Assembly (NCBI RefSeq): GCF_900105395.1 | Contig: NZ_LT629775.1 | Location: 6,041,501-6,105,500 of the forward strand | Length of the DNA: 64,000 nt | Direction of reading: 5' to 3' | DNA from: Streptomyces sp. TLI_053 | GTDB lineage: Bacteria; Actinomycetota; Actinomycetes; Streptomycetales; Streptomycetaceae | Shown here: in pieces, positions 1 to 8,516 of the stretch | Numbering within the stretch: the first letter of the stretch is position 1 | Layout: the number at the start of each line of letters is the position of its first letter | Translations under genes and position numbers: made by a program | The notes under the pieces: model-generated | Seen by the model: the letters and a program-made list of their open reading frames with translations, nothing else | Told to the model about the DNA's origin: nothing | The model's database searches: none

Positions 1-752
1 CCTACCGGGCTGCCAGCCTCGCCGGGGCCTTCACCAACACCGTCTTCGGCTTCATCCTCGCCTCCACCTTCCTCGCCCTCTGGCACTCCCGCCCCGGACT
101 CGGCGGCTACGACGAGGTCACCGCCGTCACCTACATCTGGGTCAGCCAGGGCCTGCTGGTCACCGTCGCCGTCATGGGCGGCGGCTTCCAGGACGACGTC
201 CAGGAGCGCTTCCGCAGCGGCGACATCGCCGTCGACCTCTACCGCCCGGTGGACTTCCAGGGCTGGTGGCTGGCCACCGACCTCGGCCGGGCCGCCTTCC
301 ACCTGCTCGCCCGGGGTGTGCCACCGATGCTGGTCGGCTCCCTGGTCTTCCGGGTCCGGCTCCCCGAGAACCCGCTGACCTGGGTGTTCTTCCTGCTCGC
401 CACCCTGCTCGCGGTGGTGGTCAGCTTCGGGGTGCGCTTCCTCGTCTCGCTCACCGGCTTCTGGCTGCAGGACTCCGAGGGGGTGCGCTCGGTGACCCTG
501 GTGGTGTCGATGTTCTTCTCCGGGATGCTGCTGCCGCTCGCGCTCTTCCCCGGCCTGCTCGGCGACCTCGCCCCGCTGCTGCCCTGGGCGGCGCTGGTGA
601 AGGTGCCCACCGACGTCTTCCTGGAGCGCGCCACCGGCCCCGGCCTGCTCGGCGCGCTCGGCTTCCAGCTCGGCTGGGCCGTCGTGCTGCTCGCGGCCGG
701 CCGGCTGGTTCAGCTGCTGGCGACCCGCAAGGTGGTGGTCCAGGGTGGCTGA
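1..752 (+). CDS. ABC-2 type transporter permease (5' truncated)
   Basis: This is the C-terminal part of a membrane permease whose start lies before the window; the frame is open from the first bases and ends in TGA at 750-752. Several hydrophobic stretches are visible, the last ending shortly before a basic tail. Order and character match the COG4587 half of exporters built as COG4587-COG3694-COG4586, a family that includes the reported viologen exporter. The next permease begins inside this gene, overlapping by 8 bp, so the two are translationally coupled. The substrate cannot be told from sequence. Confidence 0.85.
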   Translation, partial: YRAASLAGAFTNTVFGFILASTFLALWHSRPGLGGYDEVTAVTYIWVSQGLLVTVAVMGGGFQDDVQERFRSGDIAVDLYRPVDFQGWWLATDLGRAAFHLLARGVPPMLVGSLVFRVRLPENPLTWVFFLLATLLAVVVSFGVRFLVSLTGFWLQDSEGVRSVTLVVSMFFSGMLLPLALFPGLLGDLAPLLPWAALVKVPTDVFLERATGPGLLGALGFQLGWAVVLLAAGRLVQLLATRKVVVQGG

Positions 753-1617
753 CCAGGCCCTCGTGACCCGGGCACCGCTCCCCGCCGTCACCCGCGAGTC
801 CGCCGCGACCCGGACGGCCTGGGCGGTGCGCTCCTGGTGGCTCGCCGCCGCGATGTGGACCAGGGCGATCATGTCCTACCGGGCGTCGTTCGTGATGATG
901 CTCTGCGCCAACGTCGTGGTGACCTTCCTCGACTTCGTCGTGGTCGTCCTGATGTTCCGCCACACCGACACCCTCGGCGGCTGGACCCTGCCCGAACTCG
1001 GCTTCCTCTACGGCACCTCGGCGCTGGCCCTCGGCCTGGCGAACCTCTTCGTCGGCTCGATCGACGCCCTGGGCGAGCGGATCCGCACCGGCACGCTGGA
1101 CATCATGCTGGTCCGGCCCGCGCCCGCGCTCGCCCAGCTGTGCGCCGAGCGGTTCTCGCTGCGCCGGCTCGGCCGGCCCGTCCAGGCGGTGGGCGTGCTG
1201 ATCTGGTCGCTGACCGTGCTGGACGTCCACTGGACCTGGGACCGGGTACTGCTGCTGCCGGTCCTGGTGGTCTGCGGCACGCTGATCTTCGCCGCGGTGT
1301 TCATCGGCTTCGCCAGCCTCCAGTTCTGGTGGGGCGAGGCCAAGGAGCTCCAGAACTCCTTCACCTACGGCGGCGCCACCGTGCTGCAGTACCCGCCGAC
1401 GGTCTTCGCCAAGGAGCTCGTCGCCGGCACCGTGTTCGGCATCCCGCTGGCCTTCGTCAACTGGCTGCCGGCGCTGCGGATCCTCGACCGGCCCGATCCG
1501 CTCGGCCTGCCCACCGCCTTCCAGTACGCCTCCCCGCTCGCGGCCGTGCTCGCCCTGACCGCCGCCGGCCTGGCCTGGCGCGCCGGGCTGCGCGCCTACC
1601 GCGGCGCCGGCGGCTGA
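745..1617 (+). CDS. ABC-2 type transporter permease
   Basis: This 290-residue integral membrane protein has about six hydrophobic segments after a basic N-terminus. The GTG start overlaps the end of the previous permease by 8 bp. It resembles the COG3694 permease and should form the membrane channel as a heterodimer with its upstream neighbour. The ATPase follows 42 bp downstream, so the three genes form one operon for an exporter. The substrate is unknown; drug or cationic-compound export would be a family-level guess. Confidence 0.85.
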   Translation: MADQALVTRAPLPAVTRESAATRTAWAVRSWWLAAAMWTRAIMSYRASFVMMLCANVVVTFLDFVVVVLMFRHTDTLGGWTLPELGFLYGTSALALGLANLFVGSIDALGERIRTGTLDIMLVRPAPALAQLCAERFSLRRLGRPVQAVGVLIWSLTVLDVHWTWDRVLLLPVLVVCGTLIFAAVFIGFASLQFWWGEAKELQNSFTYGGATVLQYPPTVFAKELVAGTVFGIPLAFVNWLPALRILDRPDPLGLPTAFQYASPLAAVLALTAAGLAWRAGLRAYRGAGG

Positions 1618-1659
1618 CCCGGCGCCCGGTCCCCCACCCCCGACACCTGAGGAAACACC

Positions 1660-2619
1660 ATGGCACTGATCGAACTCGAGGACGTCCGCCGCACCTTCAC
1701 CGTGCGCACCAGGGCCGGCCGGCTGCGGCGGCAGAAGCGCGAGGTGCGCGCCGTCGACGGGCTGAGCTTCACCGTCGAGGCCGGCGAGTGCGTCGGCTAC
1801 ATCGGCCCGAACGGCGCCGGCAAGTCCACCACCGTCAAGATGCTGACCGGCATCCTCGTCCCCACCGCCGGACGGCTGCGCGTCGCCGGTGTCGACCCGG
1901 CCCGGGAACGGGTCGCCCTGGCCCGCCGGATCGGCGTCGTCTTCGGTCAGCGCACCACACTCTGGTGGGACCTCCCGCTGCGCGACTCCTACGAACTGGC
2001 CCGCCGGCTCTACCGGATCCCCGAGCACCGATATCGCGCCAACCTGGACCGCTGCGTCGAACTGCTCGACCTCGGCGCGCTGCTCGACACACCCGTCCGC
2101 CAGCTCTCGCTCGGCCAGCGGATGCGCGGCGACCTCGCCGCCGCGCTGCTGCACGACCCGCGGGTGCTGTACCTCGACGAGCCGACCATCGGCCTGGACG
2201 TGGTCAGCAAGGCCAAGGTGCGGGAGTTCCTGCGCGAGGTCAACCGCGACCTCGGCACCACGGTGCTGCTCACCACCCACGACCTCACCGACATCGAGCA
2301 GCTGTGCGACCGGGTCATGGTGATCGACCACGGCCGGGTGGTCCACGACGGCGGTCTCGAGGCCCTGCACGCGGCGGGCGACAGCGAGCGGACCCTGGTC
2401 GTCGACCTGGCCGGGAGCCACCCGCCGATCGAGGTGCCCGGCGCCCGGGTGGTCCGGGTGGAGGGCCCGCGCCAGTGGCTGGCCTTCCCGGCGCAGGAGA
2501 GCGCGGCCCCGGTGGTGGCGGCCGTCGCCGCCCGCTACCCGCTGGTCGACCTGTCGGTGCGGGAGCCGGCGATCGAGGACGTGATCGCCCGGATGTACGC
2601 CGAGGTCGCGATCGGCTGA
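1660..2619 (+). CDS. ABC transporter ATP-binding protein (COG4586-like)
   Basis: This 319-residue nucleotide-binding protein powers the two preceding permeases. Walker A is GPNGAGKST near residue 53. The signature region reads LSLGQRMRGDLA, with Q-R-M instead of the common LSGGQ. Walker B is VLYLDEPTIGLD, and the switch histidine is in LLTTHDLTD. A gagga ribosome site precedes the ATG. The C-terminal 80 residues follow the accessory domain of this subfamily. The modified signature is normal in COG4586 proteins. Confidence 0.92.
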   Translation: MALIELEDVRRTFTVRTRAGRLRRQKREVRAVDGLSFTVEAGECVGYIGPNGAGKSTTVKMLTGILVPTAGRLRVAGVDPARERVALARRIGVVFGQRTTLWWDLPLRDSYELARRLYRIPEHRYRANLDRCVELLDLGALLDTPVRQLSLGQRMRGDLAAALLHDPRVLYLDEPTIGLDVVSKAKVREFLREVNRDLGTTVLLTTHDLTDIEQLCDRVMVIDHGRVVHDGGLEALHAAGDSERTLVVDLAGSHPPIEVPGARVVRVEGPRQWLAFPAQESAAPVVAAVAARYPLVDLSVREPAIEDVIARMYAEVAIG

Positions 2620-2689
2620 GGGGCCGCCTGGCTCCGGGCCCCGCCGCCCGGCCGGGCGACCTGCCGTGCGGAGGGGCCGGACCGTCGTC

Positions 2690-2722
2690 CGGCCGGGCGT
2701 TCGCCGCCCGGCCGGGCGTTCG
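2690..2722 (+). repeat. 14-bp direct repeat before the glycosyltransferase
   Basis: The 14-mer CGGCCGGGCGTTCG occurs at 2690-2703 and again at 2709-2722. It lies in the 259-bp gap between the exporter operon and the glycosyltransferase gene. Nothing else stands out in this gap, and the repeat may be simple GC-rich slippage. Confidence 0.4.
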
Positions 2723-2878
2723 GCCCGCCTCGCTCGTGCGAGTGGTGGACGTGACCCCGCGGCGTGCCGCCGAGTTGACCTTGCATCGCCCGGCGCCGTG
2801 CCGCCCGCTCCGTTCCGCGGACGGCGCGCCGCCGGGCGGCGACCGCTCGGCGACCCGCGCACCGGAGGGCAGCGCCCG

Positions 2879-4171
2879 ATGACCGTACCCGACGTGACCG
2901 TGGTGATCGCGGTCTACAACACCATGCCGTACCTGACCGCCTGTCTGGACTCCCTGGTCCGGCAGACCATCGGGCACGCGCGCATGGAGGTGGTCGCGGT
3001 CGACGACGGCTCCACGGACGGCGGCGGCGACCTGCTCGACGGCTACGCGGCCCGGCACCCCGGGCTGTTCCAGGTCGTCCACCAGGCCAACTCCGGCGGC
3101 CCGGCCGCGCCGACCAACCGCGGGCTGGCGCTCGCCCGCGGCCGCTACGTGCTCTTCCTCGGCGCCGACGACTGGCTCGGCGACGAGGCCCTGGCACGGA
3201 TGGTCGACTCCGCGGACGCGTGGGGGTCGGACGTCCTGATCCCCAAGCAGGTCGGGGTGAACGGCCGGCTGGTGCCGCAGGGCATCTTCGACGCCACCGC
3301 CGCCTCGGTCGGCTTCGAGGACTCCGCGCTGGCCTGGGCGCTCGCCGACACCAAGCTGTTCCGGCTCGACCTGATCAGGCGGCACAACCTGGCGCGCAAG
3401 GAGGAGCTGAAGGTCTACTCCGACCAGCCCTTCACCCTCGCCGCCTGCCTGCGGGCCCGCCGGATCTCCGTCCTCGCCGACTACGACCACTACTTCCTGG
3501 TGCTGCGCGAGGACCGGGGCAACGTCACCCAGCGGGCCGGCGCGCTGGACCGGGTCCGCGGGGTCGCGGCCGTGCAGTGGGTGGCCGCCGAACTGGCCGC
3601 GCCCGGCGCCCAGCTGGACGCGATCAGGGCGCGGCACTTCGGCTGGGAGGTGCCGCAGCTGCTCCAGGAGGGCCTGCTCGCCCTCGACGCCGGGCTGCGG
3701 GACCAGGTCTGCGAAGGCGTCGGCGAACTCGTCCGGCAGTTCGGCGCCCGCGAGGTGTACCACCGGCTCGCGGTGCCCGACCGGGTCAGGCTGGAGCTGG
3801 CCGCCACCGGCCGGTACGCGGAACTGCGCGAGCTGATCGCGTACGAGGCGGAGCACGGCGCACCGCCGGAGGTGTCCGAGACCGGGCCGGACGGGGTCCG
3901 GCGGCGGTACGCGGCCTACCCGGTGTTCCGGGACGGCGCGGCGGCGCTCGCGGACGAGCTGTTCCTGCTCGGCGAGGAGGGGCCGGCGGCGCCGGCGCCG
4001 GTGGACCCGGAGGCGGGCGGGGAGACCGGGCCGAGGCCGCCCACGCTGGTGCAGCAGCTCTGGCGCGGCGCGGTGCCCGCCCAGGTGCGCCGCCGGCTGC
4101 GCGGCTACCCGGCCTGGCGCCGGCTCGCCGACGCGGTGGCCGCCGACGGCCGGAACGGGGGACGGCGATGA
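2879..4171 (+). CDS. family 2 glycosyltransferase, polymer-modifying type
   Basis: This 430-residue cytoplasmic GT-A glycosyltransferase opens with VTVVIAVYNTMPYLTACLDS and has VDDGSTDGGGD for nucleotide binding. The metal-binding DxD equivalent is GADDWLGD near residue 100. The long C-terminal part, without membrane spans, resembles wall-teichoic-acid glycosyltransferases of the TarP/TarS type rather than lipid-linked sugar enzymes. The ATG has a GGAGGG ribosome site; an upstream in-frame extension is GC-rich shadow. The gene overlaps the sugar dehydrogenase by ATGA, so the two are co-translated. A role in a cell-wall or secreted glycopolymer is inferred. Confidence 0.85.
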   Translation: MTVPDVTVVIAVYNTMPYLTACLDSLVRQTIGHARMEVVAVDDGSTDGGGDLLDGYAARHPGLFQVVHQANSGGPAAPTNRGLALARGRYVLFLGADDWLGDEALARMVDSADAWGSDVLIPKQVGVNGRLVPQGIFDATAASVGFEDSALAWALADTKLFRLDLIRRHNLARKEELKVYSDQPFTLAACLRARRISVLADYDHYFLVLREDRGNVTQRAGALDRVRGVAAVQWVAAELAAPGAQLDAIRARHFGWEVPQLLQEGLLALDAGLRDQVCEGVGELVRQFGAREVYHRLAVPDRVRLELAATGRYAELRELIAYEAEHGAPPEVSETGPDGVRRRYAAYPVFRDGAAALADELFLLGEEGPAAPAPVDPEAGGETGPRPPTLVQQLWRGAVPAQVRRRLRGYPAWRRLADAVAADGRNGGRR

Positions 4172-5484
4172 TCCCGCTCGACATCTGTGTGGTGGGCCTG
4201 GGCAAGCTCGGACTGCCGCTCGCGGTCCAGTTCGCCGCCAAGGGCCACCGGGTGACCGGTGCCGACGTCGCGCCGCCGGTGGTCGAGGCGGTCAACCAGG
4301 GCCGGCCGCCGTTCCCCCGCGAGGCCGGACTGGACGAGGCGCTCAAGCGGGTGGTCGCCGAGGGCCGGCTGCGCGCCACCACCGACACCTCGGCCGCCGT
4401 CGCCGGAGCCGAGGCGGTCGTCCTGGTCGTGCCGCTGGTCACCGCCGCCGACGGTACGCCCGACTTCACCCTGCTCGACGCCGCGACCGACGCGGTCGCG
4501 GCCGGGCTGCGCCGGGGCACGCTGGTCAGCTACGAGACCACCCTGCCGGTGGGTGTCACCCGGGGCCGGTGGGCGCCCCGCCTGGCGGCGGGCTCCGGAC
4601 TGACCCCGGGCCGGGACTTCGCGCTGGTCTTCAGTCCTGAGCGGGTCCGCACCGGCCGGGTCTTCGCCGACCTGCGCCGGTACCCCAAGCTGGTGGGCGG
4701 CACCGACCCGGCCGCCACCCGGCGCGGCGCCGAGTTCTACCGGGCGGTGCTGGACTTCGACCCGCGCCCCGAACTGGCGGCGCGGGGCCGGCCGAACGGG
4801 GTGTGGGAGCTGGAGTCCGCCGAGGCGGCGGAGTTCGCCAAGCTCGCCGAGACCACCTACCGGGACGTCAACATCGCGCTGGCCAATCAGTTCGCCCGGT
4901 ACGCGGACCGGATCGGGGTGGACTTCGCCGCCGTCGCCGACGCCTGCAACTCGCAGCCGTTCAGCCATCTGCACCGGCCGGGCGTGGCGGTCGGCGGGCA
5001 CTGCATCCCGGTCTACCCGCGGCTCTACCTGTGGAACGACCCCTCGGCGACGGTGGTCCGCGCGGCCCGGGCGGCCAACCTGGAGATGCCGGCCTACGCG
5101 GTCGGGGTGCTGGACGGCGCGCTGGAGGGCGGGATCGCCGGGAAGGGCGTGCTGGTGCTCGGCGCCGCGTACCGGGGCGGGGTCAAGGAGACCGCCTACT
5201 CCGGGGTGTTCCCGCTGGTGGAGGCGGTGCGGGCGGCGGGTGCCCGGCCGTACGTGGCCGACCCGCTGTACCCGGCGGAGGAACTGACGGCGCTGGGACT
5301 GCCCCCGTACGGGGGCGAGCCGGTGGCGGCGGCGGTGCTGCAGGCGGACCACCCGGAGTACCGGGACCTGGCCCCGGCCGACCTGCCGGGCGTCAGGGTG
5401 CTGCTGGACGGTCGGCGGTGCACCGATCCCGAGCGCTGGGCGGGCGTGCCGGGGGTGCGCCGGATCGTGCTCGGGGGCGCCTGA
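4168..5484 (+). CDS. nucleotide-sugar 6-dehydrogenase (UDP-Glc/UDP-ManNAc type)
   Basis: This 438-residue NAD-dependent enzyme oxidises the C6 hydroxyl of a UDP-sugar to a uronic acid in two steps. The N-terminal Rossmann motif is VGLGKLGLP. The middle dimerisation helix AEFAKLAETTYRDVNIALANQFA carries the conserved lysine region. The catalytic cysteine is Cys279 in GGHCIPVYP. The C-terminal UDP-binding domain includes LGAAYRGGVKE. It looks closer to WecC/WbpA-type UDP-aminosugar dehydrogenases than to Ugd, but the substrate is uncertain. The ATGA overlap with the glycosyltransferase suggests it supplies that enzyme's donor. Confidence 0.9.
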   Translation: MIPLDICVVGLGKLGLPLAVQFAAKGHRVTGADVAPPVVEAVNQGRPPFPREAGLDEALKRVVAEGRLRATTDTSAAVAGAEAVVLVVPLVTAADGTPDFTLLDAATDAVAAGLRRGTLVSYETTLPVGVTRGRWAPRLAAGSGLTPGRDFALVFSPERVRTGRVFADLRRYPKLVGGTDPAATRRGAEFYRAVLDFDPRPELAARGRPNGVWELESAEAAEFAKLAETTYRDVNIALANQFARYADRIGVDFAAVADACNSQPFSHLHRPGVAVGGHCIPVYPRLYLWNDPSATVVRAARAANLEMPAYAVGVLDGALEGGIAGKGVLVLGAAYRGGVKETAYSGVFPLVEAVRAAGARPYVADPLYPAEELTALGLPPYGGEPVAAAVLQADHPEYRDLAPADLPGVRVLLDGRRCTDPERWAGVPGVRRIVLGGA

Positions 5485-5597
5485 GGTCCGGCTCCCGTCC
5501 GGCCGTACCGCCCCGCGCGGGCGGGCGTGGCGGTCGACCGGCGCGCGACCACCGGACGCGCCGTCCGTTCGCGCCGGGCAACGGGCAGACTGGCGGG

Positions 5598-6893
5598 GTG
5601 AGCGACGAAGCCTTGAGCGGGACCGGCCCCGGGATGCGGTTCACCGCGGCCGACGAGGAGAAGAGACGCGGCGTCCGCCGGATGAAGGCCATCGCGACCG
5701 GCCTGCTGGCCCTCGCGACCCTGGTGTTCGCCCTGGCCACCTGGGCGAAGGCGGCCGGCGCGGGCGCCTGGGCCGGCTACCTGGCGGCCGCCGCCGAGGC
5801 CGGCATGGTCGGCGCGCTGGCCGACTGGTTCGCGGTGACCGCGCTGTTCCGGCGCCCCTTCGGCCTGCCCATCCCGCACACCGCCATCATCCCGACCAAG
5901 AAGGACTCCTTCGGCCGGTCGCTGGGCGACTTCGTCGGCGAGAACTTCCTCTCCGGCCAGGTGGTGCGCGAACGGCTCGCCGCGCTCGGCATCGCCCGCC
6001 GGCTGGGCGAGTGGCTGGCCGCGCCCGGCAGCGCCGAACGGGTCACCAAGGAGGCCTCGGCGGCGCTGCGCGGCGTGCTGGCGGTGCTCCGCGACGACGA
6101 CGTGCAGGCGGTCGTCGCCGAGGCGGTGACCCGGCGGGCCGCCGCCACCTCGGTCGCCGAGCCGGCCGGCCGGATGCTCGGCAAGGTGGTCGCGGACGGC
6201 GGCCACCACGGGGTGGTCGACCTGGTAGCGGTCCGGGCGCACGACTGGCTGGCCGAGAACCACGCCGAGGTGGTCCAGCGGGTCACCCAGAAGACCCCCG
6301 GCTGGACCCCGAAGTTCCTCGACCACCAGGTCGGCGAGCGCGTCTACAAGGAGCTGATGCGGTTCGTCACCGACATCAGGGACGACCAGGAGCACCCGGC
6401 GCGCGGCGCGATCGACAACTTCCTCGCCGACTTCGCCACCGAGCTGCAGACCGACCCGGAGACCATCGCCCGGGTCGAGCGGGCCAAGGGCGAGCTGCTC
6501 GCCCGGCCCGAGGTGCAGGAGCTGATCGCCTCCACCTGGGCGGCCGTCCGCTCGCTGGTGCTGAACGCCGCCGAGGACGAGGACAGCGAGCTGCGCCGGC
6601 GCATCCGCGAGGGCGTGCGGACCTTCGGTGCGCGCCTGGCCACCGATCCCAGGCTCCAGGCCAAGGCGGACGGCTGGCTGCAGGACGCCGCCCAGTACCT
6701 GGTCAGCACCTACCGCACCGAGATCACCTCGCTGATCTCCGAGACGGTGGCGGGCTGGGACGCGGACGACGCCTCGCGCAAGATCGAGGCCAACGTCGGC
6801 CGGGACCTCCAGTTCATCCGGATCAACGGCACCGTGGTCGGTGCGCTGGCCGGGCTGCTGATCCACTCGGTGGCGGTCGCGTTCGGCGGCTGA
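5598..6893 (+). CDS. DUF445 family membrane protein
   Basis: This 431-residue protein belongs to the DUF445 (YjiN/YheB-like) family. Hydrophobic segments lie near residues 37-80 (TGLLALATLVFALATW and the region before ADWFAVTALF) and at the extreme C-terminus (VVGALAGLLIHSVAVAFGG), separated by a long amphipathic helical middle. The motif ADWFAVTALFRRPFGLPIPHTAIIP is typical of the family. Function is unknown. The GTG start at 5598 gives the normal length; an ATG 36 bp further in is possible. It appears monocistronic, with a hairpin right after the stop. Confidence 0.9.
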   Translation: MSDEALSGTGPGMRFTAADEEKRRGVRRMKAIATGLLALATLVFALATWAKAAGAGAWAGYLAAAAEAGMVGALADWFAVTALFRRPFGLPIPHTAIIPTKKDSFGRSLGDFVGENFLSGQVVRERLAALGIARRLGEWLAAPGSAERVTKEASAALRGVLAVLRDDDVQAVVAEAVTRRAAATSVAEPAGRMLGKVVADGGHHGVVDLVAVRAHDWLAENHAEVVQRVTQKTPGWTPKFLDHQVGERVYKELMRFVTDIRDDQEHPARGAIDNFLADFATELQTDPETIARVERAKGELLARPEVQELIASTWAAVRSLVLNAAEDEDSELRRRIREGVRTFGARLATDPRLQAKADGWLQDAAQYLVSTYRTEITSLISETVAGWDADDASRKIEANVGRDLQFIRINGTVVGALAGLLIHSVAVAFGG

Positions 6894-6902
6894 GACAGCG
6901 CC

Positions 6903-6930
6903 GGTGTCTCCAACCGAAGCTTGAGACACC
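6903..6930 (+). terminator. hairpin after DUF445 gene
   Basis: Perfect 8-bp arms GGTGTCTC (6903-6910) and GAGACACC (6923-6930) with a 12-nt loop start 10 bp after the stop codon. There is no T-run, as is common in this group. Confidence 0.55.
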
Positions 6931-7258
6931 ACTCCTATCGGGGCTCTGACCTGCGGAAATACCGCCACCGGTGGCCGGGGACGCGGTGGGACGGCCGAAA
7001 ACGGTCCGGCGGTCCCGGCGGCGTGCGCCACAGTGGTGCCAGCAGGTTCCGCGGCACGGCGGCCCACCGGGGCGCAGATCCGCCCGCGGAGCGAGACGCG
7101 GTGGCGGGCGGGACGGCGGGGACGGCGGGCGGCACGGGGGTGTGCCCGCCGTCCCCGCCGCACCGCCCGCCTCTATCCTTGCCAGCACCACCTCGTACGC
7201 GCGTAGAAGTGCGCGCGGCGCGGCGGCTCGTCGAGGCAGAGGAAGAAAGGGCACCACC
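6931..7258. other. 328-bp intergenic region ahead of the deaminase
   Basis: No convincing coding signal is seen here. Reading frames across the region are low-complexity Arg/Gly/Ala shadows. The segment must hold the deaminase promoter; the ribosome site gaggaagaaagg sits at about 7234-7247. Confidence 0.5.
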
Positions 7259-8347
7259 GTGGTCCAGCCGGACGGAAGTCGGATCGGAACCCCCAGCAGC
7301 ACCCCCGCGGAGTCCGCGGACCGCTCCATCGAGGCGTTCATCGCCGCGATGCCGAAGGCGGAACTGCACGTCCACCACGTCGGATCGGCCTCGCCCCGGG
7401 TGGTGGCCGAACTGGCCGCCCGGCACCGGTCCCGGACCAAGGTGCCCCTCGACCCGGCGGCCCTCGCCGAGTACTTCACCTTCACCGACTTCGCGCACTT
7501 CATCGAGGTCTACCTGAGCGTCGTGGACCTGGTCCGGGACGCCGAGGACGTCCGCGCCCTCACCTACGGCGTGGCCGAGGACATGGCGCGGCAGAACATC
7601 CGCTACGCCGAGCTGACCGTCACCCCGTACTCCTCGGTCAGCCGGGGCATCCCCGACGTCGCCTTCATGGAGGCCATCGAGGACGCCCGCCACCGCGCCG
7701 AGAAGGAGCTCGGGGTGGTGCTCCGCTGGTGCTTCGACATCCCCGGCGAGGCCGGTCTCGCGGCCGCGGAGGAGACCGCCCGGCTCGCCGTCGACCTGGC
7801 GCCCGAGGGCCTGGTCAGCTTCGGCCTCGGCGGCCCGGAGATCGGCGTCCCGCGCCCGCAGTTCAAGCCCTACTTCGACCGGGCCCGGGCGGCCGGCCTG
7901 CGCAGCGTCCCGCACGCGGGGGAGACCACCGGGCCGGAGACGGTTTGGGACGCGCTGCGGGTGCTCGGTGCCGAGCGGATCGGCCACGGCACCCAGGCGG
8001 TCGCGGACCCGGCGCTGCTGGACCACCTGGGCGAGCACCGGATCCCGCTGGAGGTCTGCCCCACGTCCAACATCGCCACCCGGGCGGTGGAGCGGATCGA
8101 GGACCACCCGATCAAGCGGATGGTCGACGCCGGACTGCTGGTGACCGTCAACAGCGACGACCCGCCGATGTTCGGCACCGACCTCAACACCGAGTACGCG
8201 GTCGCGGCGCGACTGCTCGGTCTGGACGAGGCCGGGGTGGCCGCGCTGGCGAAGAACGCGGTGGACGCGTCCTTCCTGGATGCCACCGGCAAGGCCCGGC
8301 TGGCCGGGGAGATCGACGCCCACCTGGCCCGGTGGCGCCAGGTCTGA
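7259..8347 (+). CDS. aminodeoxyfutalosine/adenosine deaminase family protein
   Basis: This 362-residue metal-dependent deaminase has a TIM-barrel fold. The metal-binding HxH motif is ELHVHHVGS, unlike the HLHLDG of standard adenosine deaminases. Further conserved pieces are HAGETTGPETVW (catalytic Glu and His), RIGHGTQ and NSDDPPMFGT (metal Asp). The HVHHVGS variant is, as I recall, shared with Streptomyces proteins shown or proposed to deaminate 6-amino-6-deoxyfutalosine in menaquinone synthesis; this is from memory and uncertain. The GTG start follows a clear ribosome site. No other menaquinone genes are nearby. A strong hairpin terminates it. Confidence 0.85.
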   Translation: MVQPDGSRIGTPSSTPAESADRSIEAFIAAMPKAELHVHHVGSASPRVVAELAARHRSRTKVPLDPAALAEYFTFTDFAHFIEVYLSVVDLVRDAEDVRALTYGVAEDMARQNIRYAELTVTPYSSVSRGIPDVAFMEAIEDARHRAEKELGVVLRWCFDIPGEAGLAAAEETARLAVDLAPEGLVSFGLGGPEIGVPRPQFKPYFDRARAAGLRSVPHAGETTGPETVWDALRVLGAERIGHGTQAVADPALLDHLGEHRIPLEVCPTSNIATRAVERIEDHPIKRMVDAGLLVTVNSDDPPMFGTDLNTEYAVAARLLGLDEAGVAALAKNAVDASFLDATGKARLAGEIDAHLARWRQV

Positions 8348-8369
8348 GCTGCGGCTCCCGTGGCTGCGG

Positions 8370-8397
8370 GGCCCCGTCGGCGGTTGCCGGCGGGGCC
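8370..8397 (+). terminator. strong hairpin after the deaminase
   Basis: A 12-bp stem (8370-8381 with 8386-8397, one G-T pair) with a GGTT loop, followed by TTC. It starts 22 bp after the stop codon. Confidence 0.75.
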
Positions 8398-8431
8398 TTC
8401 GGCGTTTCCGGTGCGGGTCGCCGGCCGGGCG

Positions 8432-8516
8432 TGGCGCCATTCACTCGTTCGAGTGGCGCCACGTCGTGGCGCCAAATCGCTCGACATGGCGCCACGGGTG
8501 TGCCATTCTTCTGGCA
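8432..8516 (+). promoter_or_regulatory. array of four TGGCGCCA palindromes (putative operators)
   Basis: The perfect palindrome TGGCGCCA occurs at 8432-8439, 8454-8461, 8467-8474 and 8487-8494, that is 22, 13 and 20 bp apart. A further inverted repeat, TGCCA (8501-8505) and TGGCA (8512-8516), runs into the start codon of the RHH gene. The array fills the promoter region of that gene. Autoregulation by its ribbon-helix-helix product is the likely reading, by analogy with Arc/CopG-type proteins. Confidence 0.6.

Noticed and set aside
451..2862. An 800-codon antisense open frame across the ABC exporter genes
   Set aside because: It is Arg/Gly/Ala/His-rich, lacks any motif, and mirrors the codon bias of three clear genes on the other strand. 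Long antisense frames are expected at this GC content.
8333..8340. Fifth TGGCGCCA site at the end of the deaminase gene
   Set aside because: It lies inside coding sequence about 100 bp before the array and is plausible by chance at this GC content.
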